Assembly (NCBI GenBank): GCA_947683625.1
Contig: CANTUR010000383.1
Location: forward strand, 3,444,501 to 3,508,500
Direction of reading: 5' to 3'
Source of the DNA: Mallotus nudiflorus
Taxonomy: Eukaryota > Streptophyta > Magnoliopsida > Malpighiales > Euphorbiaceae
Length of the DNA stretch: 64,000 nt
Each line of letters opens with the position of its first letter. The first letter of the stretch is position 1. Below, piece after piece: positions 50,385 to 60,875 of this stretch. The notes under the pieces were generated by a model, which did no database searches, was not told the DNA's origin, and saw only the letters and a program-made list of their open reading frames with translations. The translations under genes were made by a program, and so were the position numbers.

Positions 50385-51690
50385 GTCGCTCTATCGATCG
50401 TCGAGGTCAAGGATGATGAGTCCTTTCAGGATGAGGTTTTACCTTCTGAGCCGCCACTTAGACATAGAATTCATGGTAGAGGTAGACCTCGAGGAGCGGC
50501 AGGTCACCGTAGACAGAGAGAGATACAAGATGAGGAGCCTGTAGAGCCTAAGTACGAGGATGTTCCTATACCTCCAGTTGTTCAGCCTGTTCAGCCTGCT
50601 TATCAGTAGGGTATGTCTGACCCTGAGGCAGCTCTGTTCTATGCTAGAGTTGGCAGGATCCCTTTCGATGGGACGTCTGATCCATTAGATTTTTTATATG
50701 TGATCGAGACTAGGACTCGGACTGCTCACACTGAGTACCAACGGATTATGATCATCGAGCTATCTATTGAGGGACCAGCTTTGGACTGGTTTATTCAGAT
50801 GATCTAGCCATACATGTTGATGATGACCTGGGCTTAGTTCAGAGAGCGATTCATGAGGAGATTCTGCCCAGAGCTGCTTTGCATGAGCTATCATCTCAGA
50901 TTGACCAGTATATCTTACGGTGATAGATCTATTAAGGAGTACACTCGAGAGTTCCTCCGATTTGGTAAATATGCAAAGGATTTAATGCGAGACTAGTATT
51001 TCGCAATCACTACCAATGTCTCTGGATTAGGTTATGTATTTACTGGTATGCCTACAGTGGGCCTTACTCTGAAGTCGGTGATTGAGTTGGCTAAGGAGAT
51101 TAAGCTGAGGCTAGTCAGGCAAGGAGCTATGCCTGATTATTACCAGTTGGGTGTTCAGTCAGGTGGATTTCAGACTACTCCATACTCGAGTTTCCAGATT
51201 GGATCGAGTAGTCAGCATAGAGGTCCAGCCTAGCAGAATCAGAGACAGCACTAGGGAGTACATCAGAGCAGTAGACATGGCTGTGGAGATCAGCATAGAC
51301 TCAGGTCAGGTGCTTCAAGCAGTAGCAGTGGTCGTAGTTCTGGGTCAGCTGCTAGTGTTTACCAGACCCGCGGCAAAGTGCATCAGGGACCGTGTTACAT
51401 GACACTGCTGACATGCTTCAGATGCAGGCAGATGGGACATTATGTCAGATCATGTCCTTATTTCGGGTATCAGTAGCCATAAATTTTGTGATTTCCTTAG
51501 CAGTCGATTGCTAGTGTTGCACCCGTTCCTTTTCAGTTGCCTCCAGCCCAGCATCAGAGTTCCACTCAGCTTGTTCCCCAGTAGGGTCGTGGTAGTGGTG
51601 CCAGAGGTATTGGCCAGGCTTTTACCAGCTAGCAGGGAGGTTGAGGACAGGCCAAAGTTTTTCATTTTACTTAGAAGGATGCTCAGGCAT
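50385..51690 (+). pseudogene. Tekay GAG, 5'-truncated, many stops
   Basis: The frame reads RGRPRGAAGHRRQRE, then SDPEAALFYARVGRIPFDG (capsid start) and YGDRSIKEYTREFLRF. A perfect CCHC zinc knuckle C-x2-C-x4-H-x4-C (CFRCRQMGHYVRSC) lies at 51414-51455. Most in-frame stops are TAG in places where relatives carry Gln. The knuckle is in the same frame as the downstream protease, so GAG and POL probably formed one frame. Confidence 0.85.
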
Positions 51691-53090
51691 CTAATGCAGT
51701 TGTGGCAGGTGTTGTTTCTGTCTGTTACCTGGATGCATGGGTTCTGTTTGATCTGGGTGCCACGTATTCATTTATTTCTCCTATTTTTACTTCCAAGTCT
51801 TGTTGGCAAGCTTCAAGGATGGCTTTTCCTTTGTCTGTCACCACTCCTCTAAGTGATTCTTTAGACACTGATATTATTCTTTCTGGTTGTCCAGTTCTCG
51901 TAGGAGATAGAGAATTATCCGTTGATTTGATTCTATTAGATGTGATGGAGTTTGATGTTATTCTAGGTATGGATTGGTTATCTCAGCACTATGCCATGGT
52001 GGATTATCGGAGTAAAGAGGTGATTTTCAGAATTCCTGGTGAAGAAGAATTTAAGTTTGTGGATAATAGGATTTCAGCACCTCAGAATCTTATTTCTGCT
52101 ATTACGGCTAGGAAGTTACTGAGGAAAGATTGTCAGGGATATTTGGCATTGGTTAGGGACACTTCAGTGGAGAAGTTATCACTCACAGATGTTCCTGTTG
52201 CCTGTGAGTTTTCTGATGTTTTTCCTGAGGAGTTGCCAGGTTTACCACCTCATAGAGAGATTGAGTTATGTATAGATATGGTTCTAGGTACTACTCTTAT
52301 ATCTATGCCACCCTACATAATGCCTCCTGTAGAGTTAAAAGAGTTGAAGGAGTAGTTGCAAAAGTTGTTATATAAGGGTTTTATTAGACCCAGTGTTTCT
52401 CCTTGGGGTGCACCAGTCTTGTTTGTGAAGAAGAAGGATGGTACCCTGAGACTGTGTATTGACTACAGAGAGCTGAACAAGGTGACAGTGAAGAACAAGT
52501 ATCCTCTCCTGAGGATAGATGACTTGTTTGATCAACTACAGGGTGTACAGTTCTTTTCTAAAATTGATATGAGGTCGGGTTATCATCAGTTGTGAATTAG
52601 TGAAGCCGATGTTCCTAAAACGGCATTCCACACTCGATATGGCTATTATGAGTTTCTAGTGATGTCTTTTGGCTTGACTAATTCGCCAACAGCTTTTATG
52701 GACCTGATGAATAGGGTATTTAGACCGTATGTGGATCAATTTATGGTAGTCTTCATCGATGATATACTGGTGTATTCGAGGAGTATGGAAGAGCATGTAT
52801 ATCACTTGAGGACTGTACTATAGACACTGAGAGAACACCAACTTTATGCTAAATTCTCGAAGTGTGATTTCTGGATGGAAAGTTTTTTTTTTGGACACGT
52901 GGTGTCTAAAGAGGGTATCCAGGTTGATCCACAGAAGATTGAAGCAGTGTCTGAGTGGCCTAGATCGACTTCTGTTACGGAGATTAGAAGTTTTCTGGGT
53001 TTAGCCGGGTATTATAGGAGGTTTGTACAGGATTTTTCCAGAATTGCAGCCCTTATGACTCGCTTGACTTAGAAGAATATAAGATTTAAG
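51691..53090 (+). pseudogene. Tekay protease and reverse transcriptase, stop-interrupted
   Basis: The protease active site reads VLFDLGATYSFI, where the family has D-S/T-G; the Asp is kept but the next residue has changed to Leu. ILGMDWLSQH and CEFSDVFPEELPGLPP follow. The RT has GAPVLFVKKKDGTLRLC, YPLLRIDDLF and the catalytic box FIDDILVYSRS. Stops at about 52353, 52593, 52821 and 53069 are TAG or TGA in place of Gln or Arg codons. A frameshift near 53090 separates this part from RNase H. Confidence 0.9.
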
Positions 53091-53658
53091 GTCTGAAGCT
53101 TGTGAGAACAGTTTTCAATTACTGAAGGAGAAGTTGACCACAGCCCCAGTGCTAGCTTTACCGAATGGTGTAAACAAGTTCACAGTTTATTATGATGCCT
53201 CTAGAGTTGGCCTTGGTTATGTGTTGATACAGAATGGTAGGGTGATATCCTATGCTTCAAGGCAGTTGAAGAAGCATGAGCAGAATTATCCTACACATGA
53301 CTTTGAGATGGCTGCAGTGATCTTTGCTCTCAAGATCTGGAGACACTATTTGTATGAGGTGACTTATGAGATTTTTACTGATCACAAGAGCCTTAAGTAC
53401 ATTTTCCAGCAGAGAGATCTGAATTTGAGGCAAAGGAGATGGTTGGAATTATTGAAAGATTATGATTGTGAGATTTTATATCATCTGGGCAAGGCTAATG
53501 TAGTAGCAGATGCCTTGAGTAGGAAGTCCTCAGGTAGTTTTACTCACATCAGTGTGGAAAGGAGACCGTTGATCCAGGAGTTACATCTGTTGGTGGATCA
53601 AGGTCTGATGATGAAGATTAATAGGTCAGGTGGATTGCTAGCTCAGTTTAAAATGTGA
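53091..53658 (+). pseudogene. Tekay RNase H domain
   Basis: RNase H signature YYDASRVGLGYVL, EMAAVIFALKIWRHYLY, FTDHKSLKYIF and ADALSRK appear in order. The domain is open from 53134 to 53655 in a different frame from the RT. Confidence 0.9.
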
Positions 53659-55095
53659 TCTATACTGAGGGATAGGATTAAGGTAGCTTAGAGTCGAGAT
53701 CCTATTCTAAAAGAGCTTGCAGAGAATGTTCGAGTAGGGAAGTTTAGTGATTTCACACTCGATGATGATGGTGTTTTGTGGATCAGTGGTAGATTGTGTG
53801 TTCCTGATGTGGATAATTTGAGAGAAGAGATCTTAGAGGAAGCACATTCTATAACCTATAGCATACATCCGGGCGTCACTAAGATGTACCACAGTATTAG
53901 AGATTTGTACTGGTGGGACGGAATGAAGAAGGATGTCGCTGATTATATTGCTAAGTGCTTGACGTGTCAGCAAGTGAAAGCTAAACATTATAAGCCTTAT
54001 GGGAAGCTTCAGCCTCTTCTTATTCCAGAGTGGAAGTGGGAAAGGATAGTTATGGATTTTTTGGTTGGTTTACCTCGTTCTAAGGATGGATACGATTCCA
54101 TCTGGGTGATTGTAGACAGGTTGACTAAGTCTGCACATTTCTTGCCTGTGAAAGCCACCTATTATGTAGCTAGATTGGCGAAGCTATATGTGAAGCATAT
54201 TGTGTGCCTTCATGGAGTACATGTGTCCATTGTGTCAAATAGAGGTTCAGTGTTTACCTTATGTTTTTTATAGAAGTTGCAGGAAGCAATGGGCACTAGG
54301 TTGGACTTCAGTGCTGCTTTTCATCCTTAGACAAATGGTCAGTCTGAGAGGATGATCTAGACACTGGAAGATATGTTGAGGATGTGTGTTTTGGATTTGG
54401 GAGGTAGTTGAGATGATCATTTACCACTCATAGAGTTTGCATATAATAACAACTACCATAGCAGTATTGGTATAGCACCATATGAGGCGTTGTATAGAAG
54501 AAAATATAGATCCCCTCTGAGTTGGGATGAGATTGGTAAGAGAGCTTTGACTGGACCTGAAATGGTTCAGGATGCTGTAGAGAAAGTCACCGTGATTAAG
54601 CACAGATTAGAGACCGTAGTTAGCAGACAGAAGAGCTATGCGGATCCTAGGCGCAGAGATATAGAATTTCAGGTTAGAGACTTTATTTTTCTGAAGGTGT
54701 CTCCGATTAAGGGTGTGATGAGATTTGGTAGGAAGGGTAAGTTAGCACCGAGATATATTGGACCGTTCGAGATTCTGGAGAGAGTTGGCACTGTTGCATA
54801 TCGATTGGCTTTGCCCCCAAGTATGTCTCAAGTGTATCCGGTATTTTATATCTCAATGCTGAGGAAGTACGTTTCAGACCCTTCACATGTGTTGCAGTTC
54901 GACAGCGTGAAAGTGAACGAAGATCTGACGTTCATGGAAGAACCTGTGGTGATCATTGATTATCAAGTTCGACAGTTGCGATCGAAACAGATTTCGATGG
55001 TCAAGGTTCTGTGGCGTAGCAACAGAGTTGAGGAGCATACGTGGGAGACTGAAACTGAGATGCGAGCTTCTTACCTGTATCTCTTCCCTTCTTGA
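53659..55095 (+). pseudogene. Tekay integrase and chromodomain
   Basis: The H2C2 zinc finger is present (EEAHSITYSIHPG...CLTCQQVK), followed by the first core Asp in MDFLVGLPRS. The second core Asp is replaced by Asn (SNRGS), which would abolish catalysis. Stops near 54270, 54330, 54358 and 54410 interrupt the core. The C-terminal part keeps YIGPFEILERVGTVAYRL and YPVFYISMLRKYV. The chromodomain EHTWETETEM ends the frame at the TGA at 55093-55095. Chromodomains steer such elements to heterochromatin. Confidence 0.9.
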
Positions 55096-55140
55096 TCTTG
55101 TAATATTCTTTTTCTGGAATTCTGGGACGAATTCTTGTAA

Positions 55141-55150
55141 GGGGGAAAGA
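55141..55150 (+). other. Tekay polypurine tract
   Basis: The purine run GGGGGAAAGA, one base before the 3' LTR, is the plus-strand primer expected for Ty3/gypsy elements. Confidence 0.85.
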
Positions 55151-56896
55151 CTATAATATCCCGAGTTTTTAAATAATTTTAAACTGCATTGGGATATGCA
55201 GTGTTAATAATTTATATATATATATATATATGATTATTTAATGAGTTTGTTATTTATTAAAGTCATTTTTAATTATTTTTATTATTTTTAAGTCCTTTAC
55301 ATAAAATTTTTCCGAAGATTTTAGTTTCGAAAAAATTAAAATATAAATAATTAAATATTAATTATTTTAAGCGGTTTAATGAATTTGCATGAGTTCATGC
55401 ATAATTTTAGAGTGTCAAATAAAATATAAATACGTACATGCATTTAAATTAAATTAGGCTTTATTTAATTGAATTAAATTATATTATATAGTTTTAATAT
55501 TAATTAATTAAGTGTGTATATAAGTATATATTTGTATATATATTATTAAAATATGTGTGTGGTGCATATTTATTGTGTGTATTATAGTATGTATTAGAAT
55601 AATATAAGTTAGATATATATATACATATAATATTTGTACCAAAATAAAAGTTTGAAATAATTACAGAATTGCCATTATCATTTTTCTTCTTCCTCCCGAT
55701 CGTTTTCCTTCCCGTTCGGCCCGCTGCAACTCCTTTCTCTTCCCATCGATGTGCCCTTCGGCGTGCCACCACCATTTCCAGCCTGCTCCGCCACCTGCCA
55801 CCTTTTTCTCCGGCGTGGTTTGGCCGGATTTTCAGAGAGAAGCCAAAAATTTATCCTAACGTCGTTCATCGACTTTCCGACCACCGTTTCAAGCCCCATC
55901 AGTCTCTATCTCTTCCTTGAGCTCCGGTGAGTGCATTTCCAAGCTTTGTTTCACTTGAAATGGTCTAGATTTTCCTAGGTTTCGAATTTTCATTTTCGGC
56001 CTACTAGGGTTTTTGAATTTTTTGAGCCTCGATTTGATTGATTCATGCAAACTTCCTTTAAAAATATTGATCCTAGTAGCTTAATCTAGCTTTGTGAATT
56101 TTTGTAGAATTTTTGGGAATTATTTTGATTTTTATGAATTTTTAATTATTTTATTAATATTTTCTAATTTTTAAAATTAATTAATTAAATTATGAAATTG
56201 TGTTTTATGGTGTTTTTAGGTGTTGAAATACATTTTAGAAATTTATTTGTAATTTTTATGATTTTTAAATAATTACTATGAATTTATTTAGTTATGTGAT
56301 TTTTAGAAAATTAGGTTAATTATGTGTTTTATTGAAATTAATTGGTTAATTGAGTATAAATATTGATATTATTGAATTATATGTTGAGAAATTAATTTTG
56401 AATTATTATACTATTTTTGGTGAATTTTTGATTAATTTTAGGGAATTTATATAACTAGGGGTATTTTGGTAATTTGACACTAAATTGGCTAAAAATATAA
56501 TTAAATTGGTTTTAATAGTTATTTGAGGTATAAAAATGATTTCTACAAATTAATTAATATTTTTAACTAATTAAAACTATTTTTCGTAAATTATTTTCAA
56601 ATTATATATAATATACGATTTTTCTAAATAAATGGGTTTTATCGATTTTTAATATGTTTTAGGGTTAATTAAGTAATTTGGATTTATAAAATGTATTTTG
56701 GTCAATATTTATGAATTTATTGAGAATTATCGATTTTTAATAATATTTTATTTAAATTAGGGTTTTTATGTATTTATCGGTAAAATAATTATCGTTAGCG
56801 TTTGAATTTCTAATTTACTATATTTTGAGTATTAAAGGGTATTTTTGGTATTTCTGGCATTTTCATGTGATCTGTAATTACCTCGTGCATTATGAA

Positions 56897-57060
56897 CCTC
56901 AGTCGGTAGAATTTTAGTTTGGGAGTCCGACCGAGGGATTGTGTGGCTGTGTTTATTTGAAGTGTGTTTCTTTGCAGGACTGACTCTACTCTTTGAGTAG
57001 AGAGATGTCCGTTTTACAGGGGAGGTTCTGCCTGATTTTTGATAGAATTCTCGTAAAACG
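56897..57060 (+). promoter_or_regulatory. Three consecutive hairpins conserved between Tekay LTR subfamilies
   Basis: H1 pairs CCTCAGTCGG (56897-56906) with CCGACCGAGG (56927-56936), with one mismatch. H2 pairs CTCTACTC with GAGTAGAG around a TTT loop (56984-57002). H3 pairs CGTTTTAC with GTAAAACG (57010-57017 and 57053-57060). The solo LTR has the same three stems in order at 45697-45737, 45786-45802 and 45810-45861. A structured RNA or packaging signal is inferred. Confidence 0.6.
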
Positions 57061-57725
57061 TGATGTCCGGTCGAATTCTTATTCTGATTTTGTATCTGAT
57101 ATTCTTATATCGAGTTTCTAGAATGTCGATAGACTTGTTCTGATTCATGTTGTCATTTGTTTGTTTAGGTGTGCCGAGACAGAGATCTAGTGGACCAGGC
57201 CTGTCGGACCCGTCTCGAGGAGCGCAATAACAGTGAGTTGTTATCTTATATATACGTGTTCTAGGATGCATGTTTTTAGAAATGTATGCTTTATTTGTAT
57301 AAAATATGCATATATGGTTTAACAATTGCTTAGGTTTACTTTTGGTATATTTTAAATTATATGCATGTTTTATTAATGAATTATTCTTAAAATTTTTTTA
57401 AGTATATTTATAGTTTATTTCTAGCTTATTTTATAATAAAATGAATTTTATTGACGTATATATACTGGAAATATACTTGGTTTATTTTTGGTATATTTCT
57501 AGTATATATATGGTTTATATTGTTATTTTATTTAATATCATGCATCATTTAATTTATGAATGAATGGATTTATTTTTAAATGAAGGATATCAATAAAACG
57601 TGCTACCTAGTGGATAGCACTAGGACCGAGTACGTACTGGTACGACGATAGATTTTAGGTTATATTACTAACCTATTTGTGGATATTAATTGGATTGATT
57701 TATATAATGTGAGATGTGATTTGGG

Positions 57726-57832
57726 AGTGTGATTGCTGGAGCTCAGTTGACTTAGTGTCTTGGGGCCAATCACACTGACAGTTAGACTGCTGGAGCTCGG
57801 TTGACTTAGTGTCTCAGGGCCAGTCTACTGTC
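57726..57832 (+). repeat. Tandem pair of covarying hairpins in the Tekay LTR
   Basis: Unit 1 has a perfect 10-bp stem AGTGTGATTG/CAATCACACT. Unit 2 has stem TAGACTG/CAGTCTA, extended through a bulged T by GACAG/CTGTC. Both loops are 31 nt and differ at three positions, all transitions. Three stem positions changed together on both arms, so pairing is kept. Confidence 0.7.
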
Positions 57833-58536
57833 TAAATGGAACAAGTGAATTTATTTGGAATAAGTGAGCCTGTATGGCTTATCTAACACTATTTGAGGTT
57901 GCGATCATCTAAGGTTCTATTTGATCCTTCATAAACGGATGTGATTTTCAGTATATATATAAAATGATTTTACTACATTTGTGTGTTTGCCTGTATATAT
58001 ATTTATTATATATACTATTGAATGTGTGCATTTGTCATTTAGTTATGCATGTATATATATTATAACAATTCACTCAGTGAGGTCTGACTCCCATCCGTTG
58101 ACTATTTTTCAGGAGAGTCTATGTCCTCAGACCTCAGTAGCAGACCCTTACGTTGGATTTCTTCCGCCTCAACTTTACTATATAATATGCTCACTTGATT
58201 TTATTTTATAATCTAGACACTGCAGTAGTTGTAGTCAGTCGTGAGATTTATGTACTATATTTGTATAAGATATGTATTTTAATGATTTGAATTGAGATTT
58301 GTATTAAAAGATTATTTATAAATGAGGATGAGTTTGTTTATTTAAACAAGTTGGTGGATTATTATTATTTTACTTTATATATGAGATTTATTTCTATTGC
58401 AAGTTATTTTATTTATGTTATTATTATTATTGCATGTTTTTATTTTATTTTAAGGTTTGCTACGGGTTCCCGATTCGAAAGAATTCCCGTTCCCTAGCGC
58501 CGGTCATAGCCCCCTGTTTTGGGTCATGACATAATC

Positions 58537-59090
58537 TAAAGCCAAATGTAAATTATCTTTGAGTATTTGGTTCTATTTGTTATGTTCATGTTCCTAAAAC
58601 TAATCAAATCAAACTTGACCCCAAAATAAAGAAATGCATCTTTGTTGGTTATAATTCATGTAGGAAAGGATGGAGGTGTATGGATCCAAATACAAAGAAG
58701 TTTGTCACATCTAAGGATGTTGTTTTTGATGAGGTGCCAACCTGTCATTCAACACAGAAATCAATTGTCCAAAATATTGCTTTTGATGAGGATTAAGATA
58801 ATTTTAACCAGTTATTCCTTAAAACCATTACACAAAGAAATAATGAATCTTAAACTACAAGGAGTGATACTTCAAGTTCAAAAGATGTTGAACAAATAGC
58901 TAGAAGGTTATCATGGGAGAAAAAGCAACCAGATTACCTTAAAGATTATGAGGTACAACTAAACCACTGCATGGTGATCTCATGCTTATTCACTGGAGCA
59001 TTGAATGAAGAATTAAAAAATTATGAGGAAGCCAAAAATCATCTAGAATGGGAAGTAGCTATGTAAGAAGAAATTAAAGACTTAAACAAG
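58537..59090 (+). pseudogene. Copia integrase C-terminal part, after the nested insertion
   Basis: It resumes with KPNVNYL-like sequence, then IKKCIFVGYN, KGWRCMDPNTKKFVTSKDVVFDE, the typical C-terminal region of copia integrase. It belongs to the frame broken at 49518. Confidence 0.85.
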
Positions 59091-60545
59091 AATCAAACAT
59101 TGGGGGTTGGTGCCAAAACTAGAAAATTGCTAGCCTATTTCATGTAAATGGGTTTATCGTTTGAAGAAAAAAATTAGATGGGAGTATTAATAAATGTAAA
59201 GCTCGACTTATTGTGCATGGTTTCTCTCAAGGTTATGAGCTGAATTATGAAGAAACATTCAGTCTCGTTGCAAAAATAGTAATAATAAGAGCCCTATTTT
59301 CTCTTGCAACTTTTAAAAATTAGAAGCTATAATAACTGGATGTAAAGAATGCATTTCTTTATAGTGAATTGGATTGAGAAGTGTTCATGGAATAACCAAA
59401 AGAATATGTTTCCAAGTAATATCCCCACCATGTCTGTTTATTGAAGAAGGCATTGTATGGCCTTAAACAAGCACTACGTGCTTGGTATGGTAAAGTTGCT
59501 CAATACTTTATCTTTTATGGATTCAAACTTTCTGATGCAAATTTTAGTTTGTTCATTAAATTAGAATCATATATGCATTTGTTGGTCTTATTGTACGTGG
59601 ATGATATGATAATTACTGGAGGTAATGAATCTGAAATTTCCATGTTGAAAAATGATTTATCTATTCGTTTTGATATGAAGAACTTGGGGGAGGTTGGTTG
59701 TTTTCTTGGTTTAGAAGTTAAAAAGTTAGACTAGGGATATTTTGTTTCTCAAAAAGGTTATGAAAAGGAGCTTTTGCAATGTTTTAGCATGGGGGAGTCA
59801 AAACAAAAAGCTACTCCAATGGAGCCACACCTTAAGCTAATGAAAGATGAAGGAGAACCATTAAGGGATGCTAGAAAATTCAAATAACTTATTGGTAGCT
59901 TAGTTTATCTAACTATCACAAGACTTGAGATTTTTTATTCTGTTGGCATAATTTCTTAGTTTATGCAATGTTTAAGGGTTTCTCACCTAAATGTAGCAAA
60001 AATAATTCTAAGATATGTAAAGGGCTCTTTTGATCATGGCCTTATGTACAAGAAAGTTGAAAATTTCTTATTAAATGGTTTTTCTAATGTAGATTGGGCA
60101 GGGGATGCAAATGATAGACATTCAACTTTAAGTTATTGCATTAACATTGGTTCAACAGTAATCTCCGGGTGTAGCAGAAAGTAATCTATAGTTACTTTAT
60201 CAAGCACTAAAGCTGAATATGTGGCAGCTACTATGGCTGCACAAGAATGCGTGTGGTTGAAGAGGCCGATGGAAGATATGTTATGCAAAATTGATAATAC
60301 TGTACAAATCAATTGTGACAATAAAAGTGTTATTAAACTTGCATCCAATCCAATATTTCATGGGTGAACAAAGCATATTGAAGTTTGTCATCACTATATT
60401 TGAGAGAAGGTATTGGATCAAGAAATTGAATTGAAGGGAATATCTATAAATGATCAAATATCAGATATCTTCATAAAAGTTTTAGCAAAGTCCAAGTTTA
60501 AAAATTTTAGAGCTACTTTTGGAGTAATTAGCCGTAAGTATACAT
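59091..60545 (+). pseudogene. Copia reverse transcriptase and RNase H, stop-interrupted
   Basis: RT motifs are present: KALYGLKQALRAWY, LVLLYVDDMIITGG (the YVDD box kept) and FLGLEVKKLD. RNase H follows with DWAGDANDRHSTLSY, STKAEYVAATMAAQECVWL and CDNKSVIKLASNP. In-frame stops include several TAG, TGA and TAA where relatives have Gln or Arg. Confidence 0.9.
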
Positions 60546-60546
60546 T

Positions 60547-60555
60547 AAGGGGGAG
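60547..60555 (+). other. Copia polypurine tract
   Basis: AAGGGGGAG lies directly before the 3' LTR. Confidence 0.85.
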
Positions 60556-60870
60556 TGTTACAAATTAGTGCAACTTACTGAGTTATTTTACTGTCATTTA
60601 TTTATTGTTGAGTTAGTTTTTTGTTCGTCTTTTCTTGGAATAGATTTAGTTAATAATGAGGTGTCAATGTTAGAGTATTATACTCAAGTCTGGTAGGATT
60701 TTTATGTATTTTTTCCAGGAAAAGTTAGTTATTTTTTGATTTTATATTCTCAAGTTCCTTTTGTAATTTGATTTGTGTGTGGTCAATAAAACTTTTCTTT
60801 CAATTTATTCTCCAAATATCAATCCACTTTTTTTATTTATTAAGAATTTTTTTTTGTTTCTCTTGTTTTA
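60556..60870 (+). repeat. Copia 3' LTR
   Basis: Starts TGTTACAAATTAG and is collinear with the 5' LTR over its full length with about 30 differences by eye. Confidence 0.88.
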
Positions 60871-60875
60871 AACCT

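Larger units (their letters stand above)
55152..58531 (+). repeat. Tekay 3' LTR, full length (3.38 kb)
   Basis: It begins TATAATATCCCGAG (the canonical TG has become TA) and ends CATGACA. Landmarks are a GC-richer block at 55670-55930 ending in a donor-like CCGGTGAGTG, a structured region at 56897-57060, a candidate donor ACAGTGAGTT near 57230, a hairpin cluster at 57600-57832 and GAGGTCTGACTCCC near 58080. Its frames are not conserved against the 5' copy, so none is coding. Confidence 0.9.
49514..58536 (+). mobile_element. Tekay/Del-type Ty3/gypsy chromovirus nested in the copia integrase
   Basis: The element 49519-58531 is bracketed by the perfect 5-bp duplication TAATC (49514-49518 and 58532-58536). 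It starts TGTAGTATCTCG and ends GGGTCATGACA. Order is GAG, protease, RT, RNase H, integrase, chromodomain, then polypurine tract and a 3.38-kb 3' LTR. The integrase-linked chromodomain and very long LTRs point to the Tekay (Del) lineage. The 5' LTR keeps only its first 866 bp, because a deletion joins it directly to GAG and removes the primer-binding site. Over the shared part the LTRs differ by perhaps 5-6% by eye, mostly transitions, so it is younger than its copia host. Confidence 0.93.
47157..60870 (+). mobile_element. Ty1/copia LTR retrotransposon, decayed, split by a nested Tekay element
   Basis: Matching LTRs of about 315 bp lie at 47157-47470 and 60556-60870. A primer-binding site lies right after the 5' LTR and a polypurine tract before the 3' LTR. 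Imperfect 5-bp flanks ACCCT (47152-47156) and AACCT (60871-60875) are probably the aged target duplication. The coding order is GAG, protease, integrase, reverse transcriptase, RNase H, which is diagnostic of copia. The integrase frame stops at 49518 and resumes at 58537. By eye the two LTRs differ at roughly 9-10% of positions, so the insertion is old. All frames carry stops. Confidence 0.93.
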
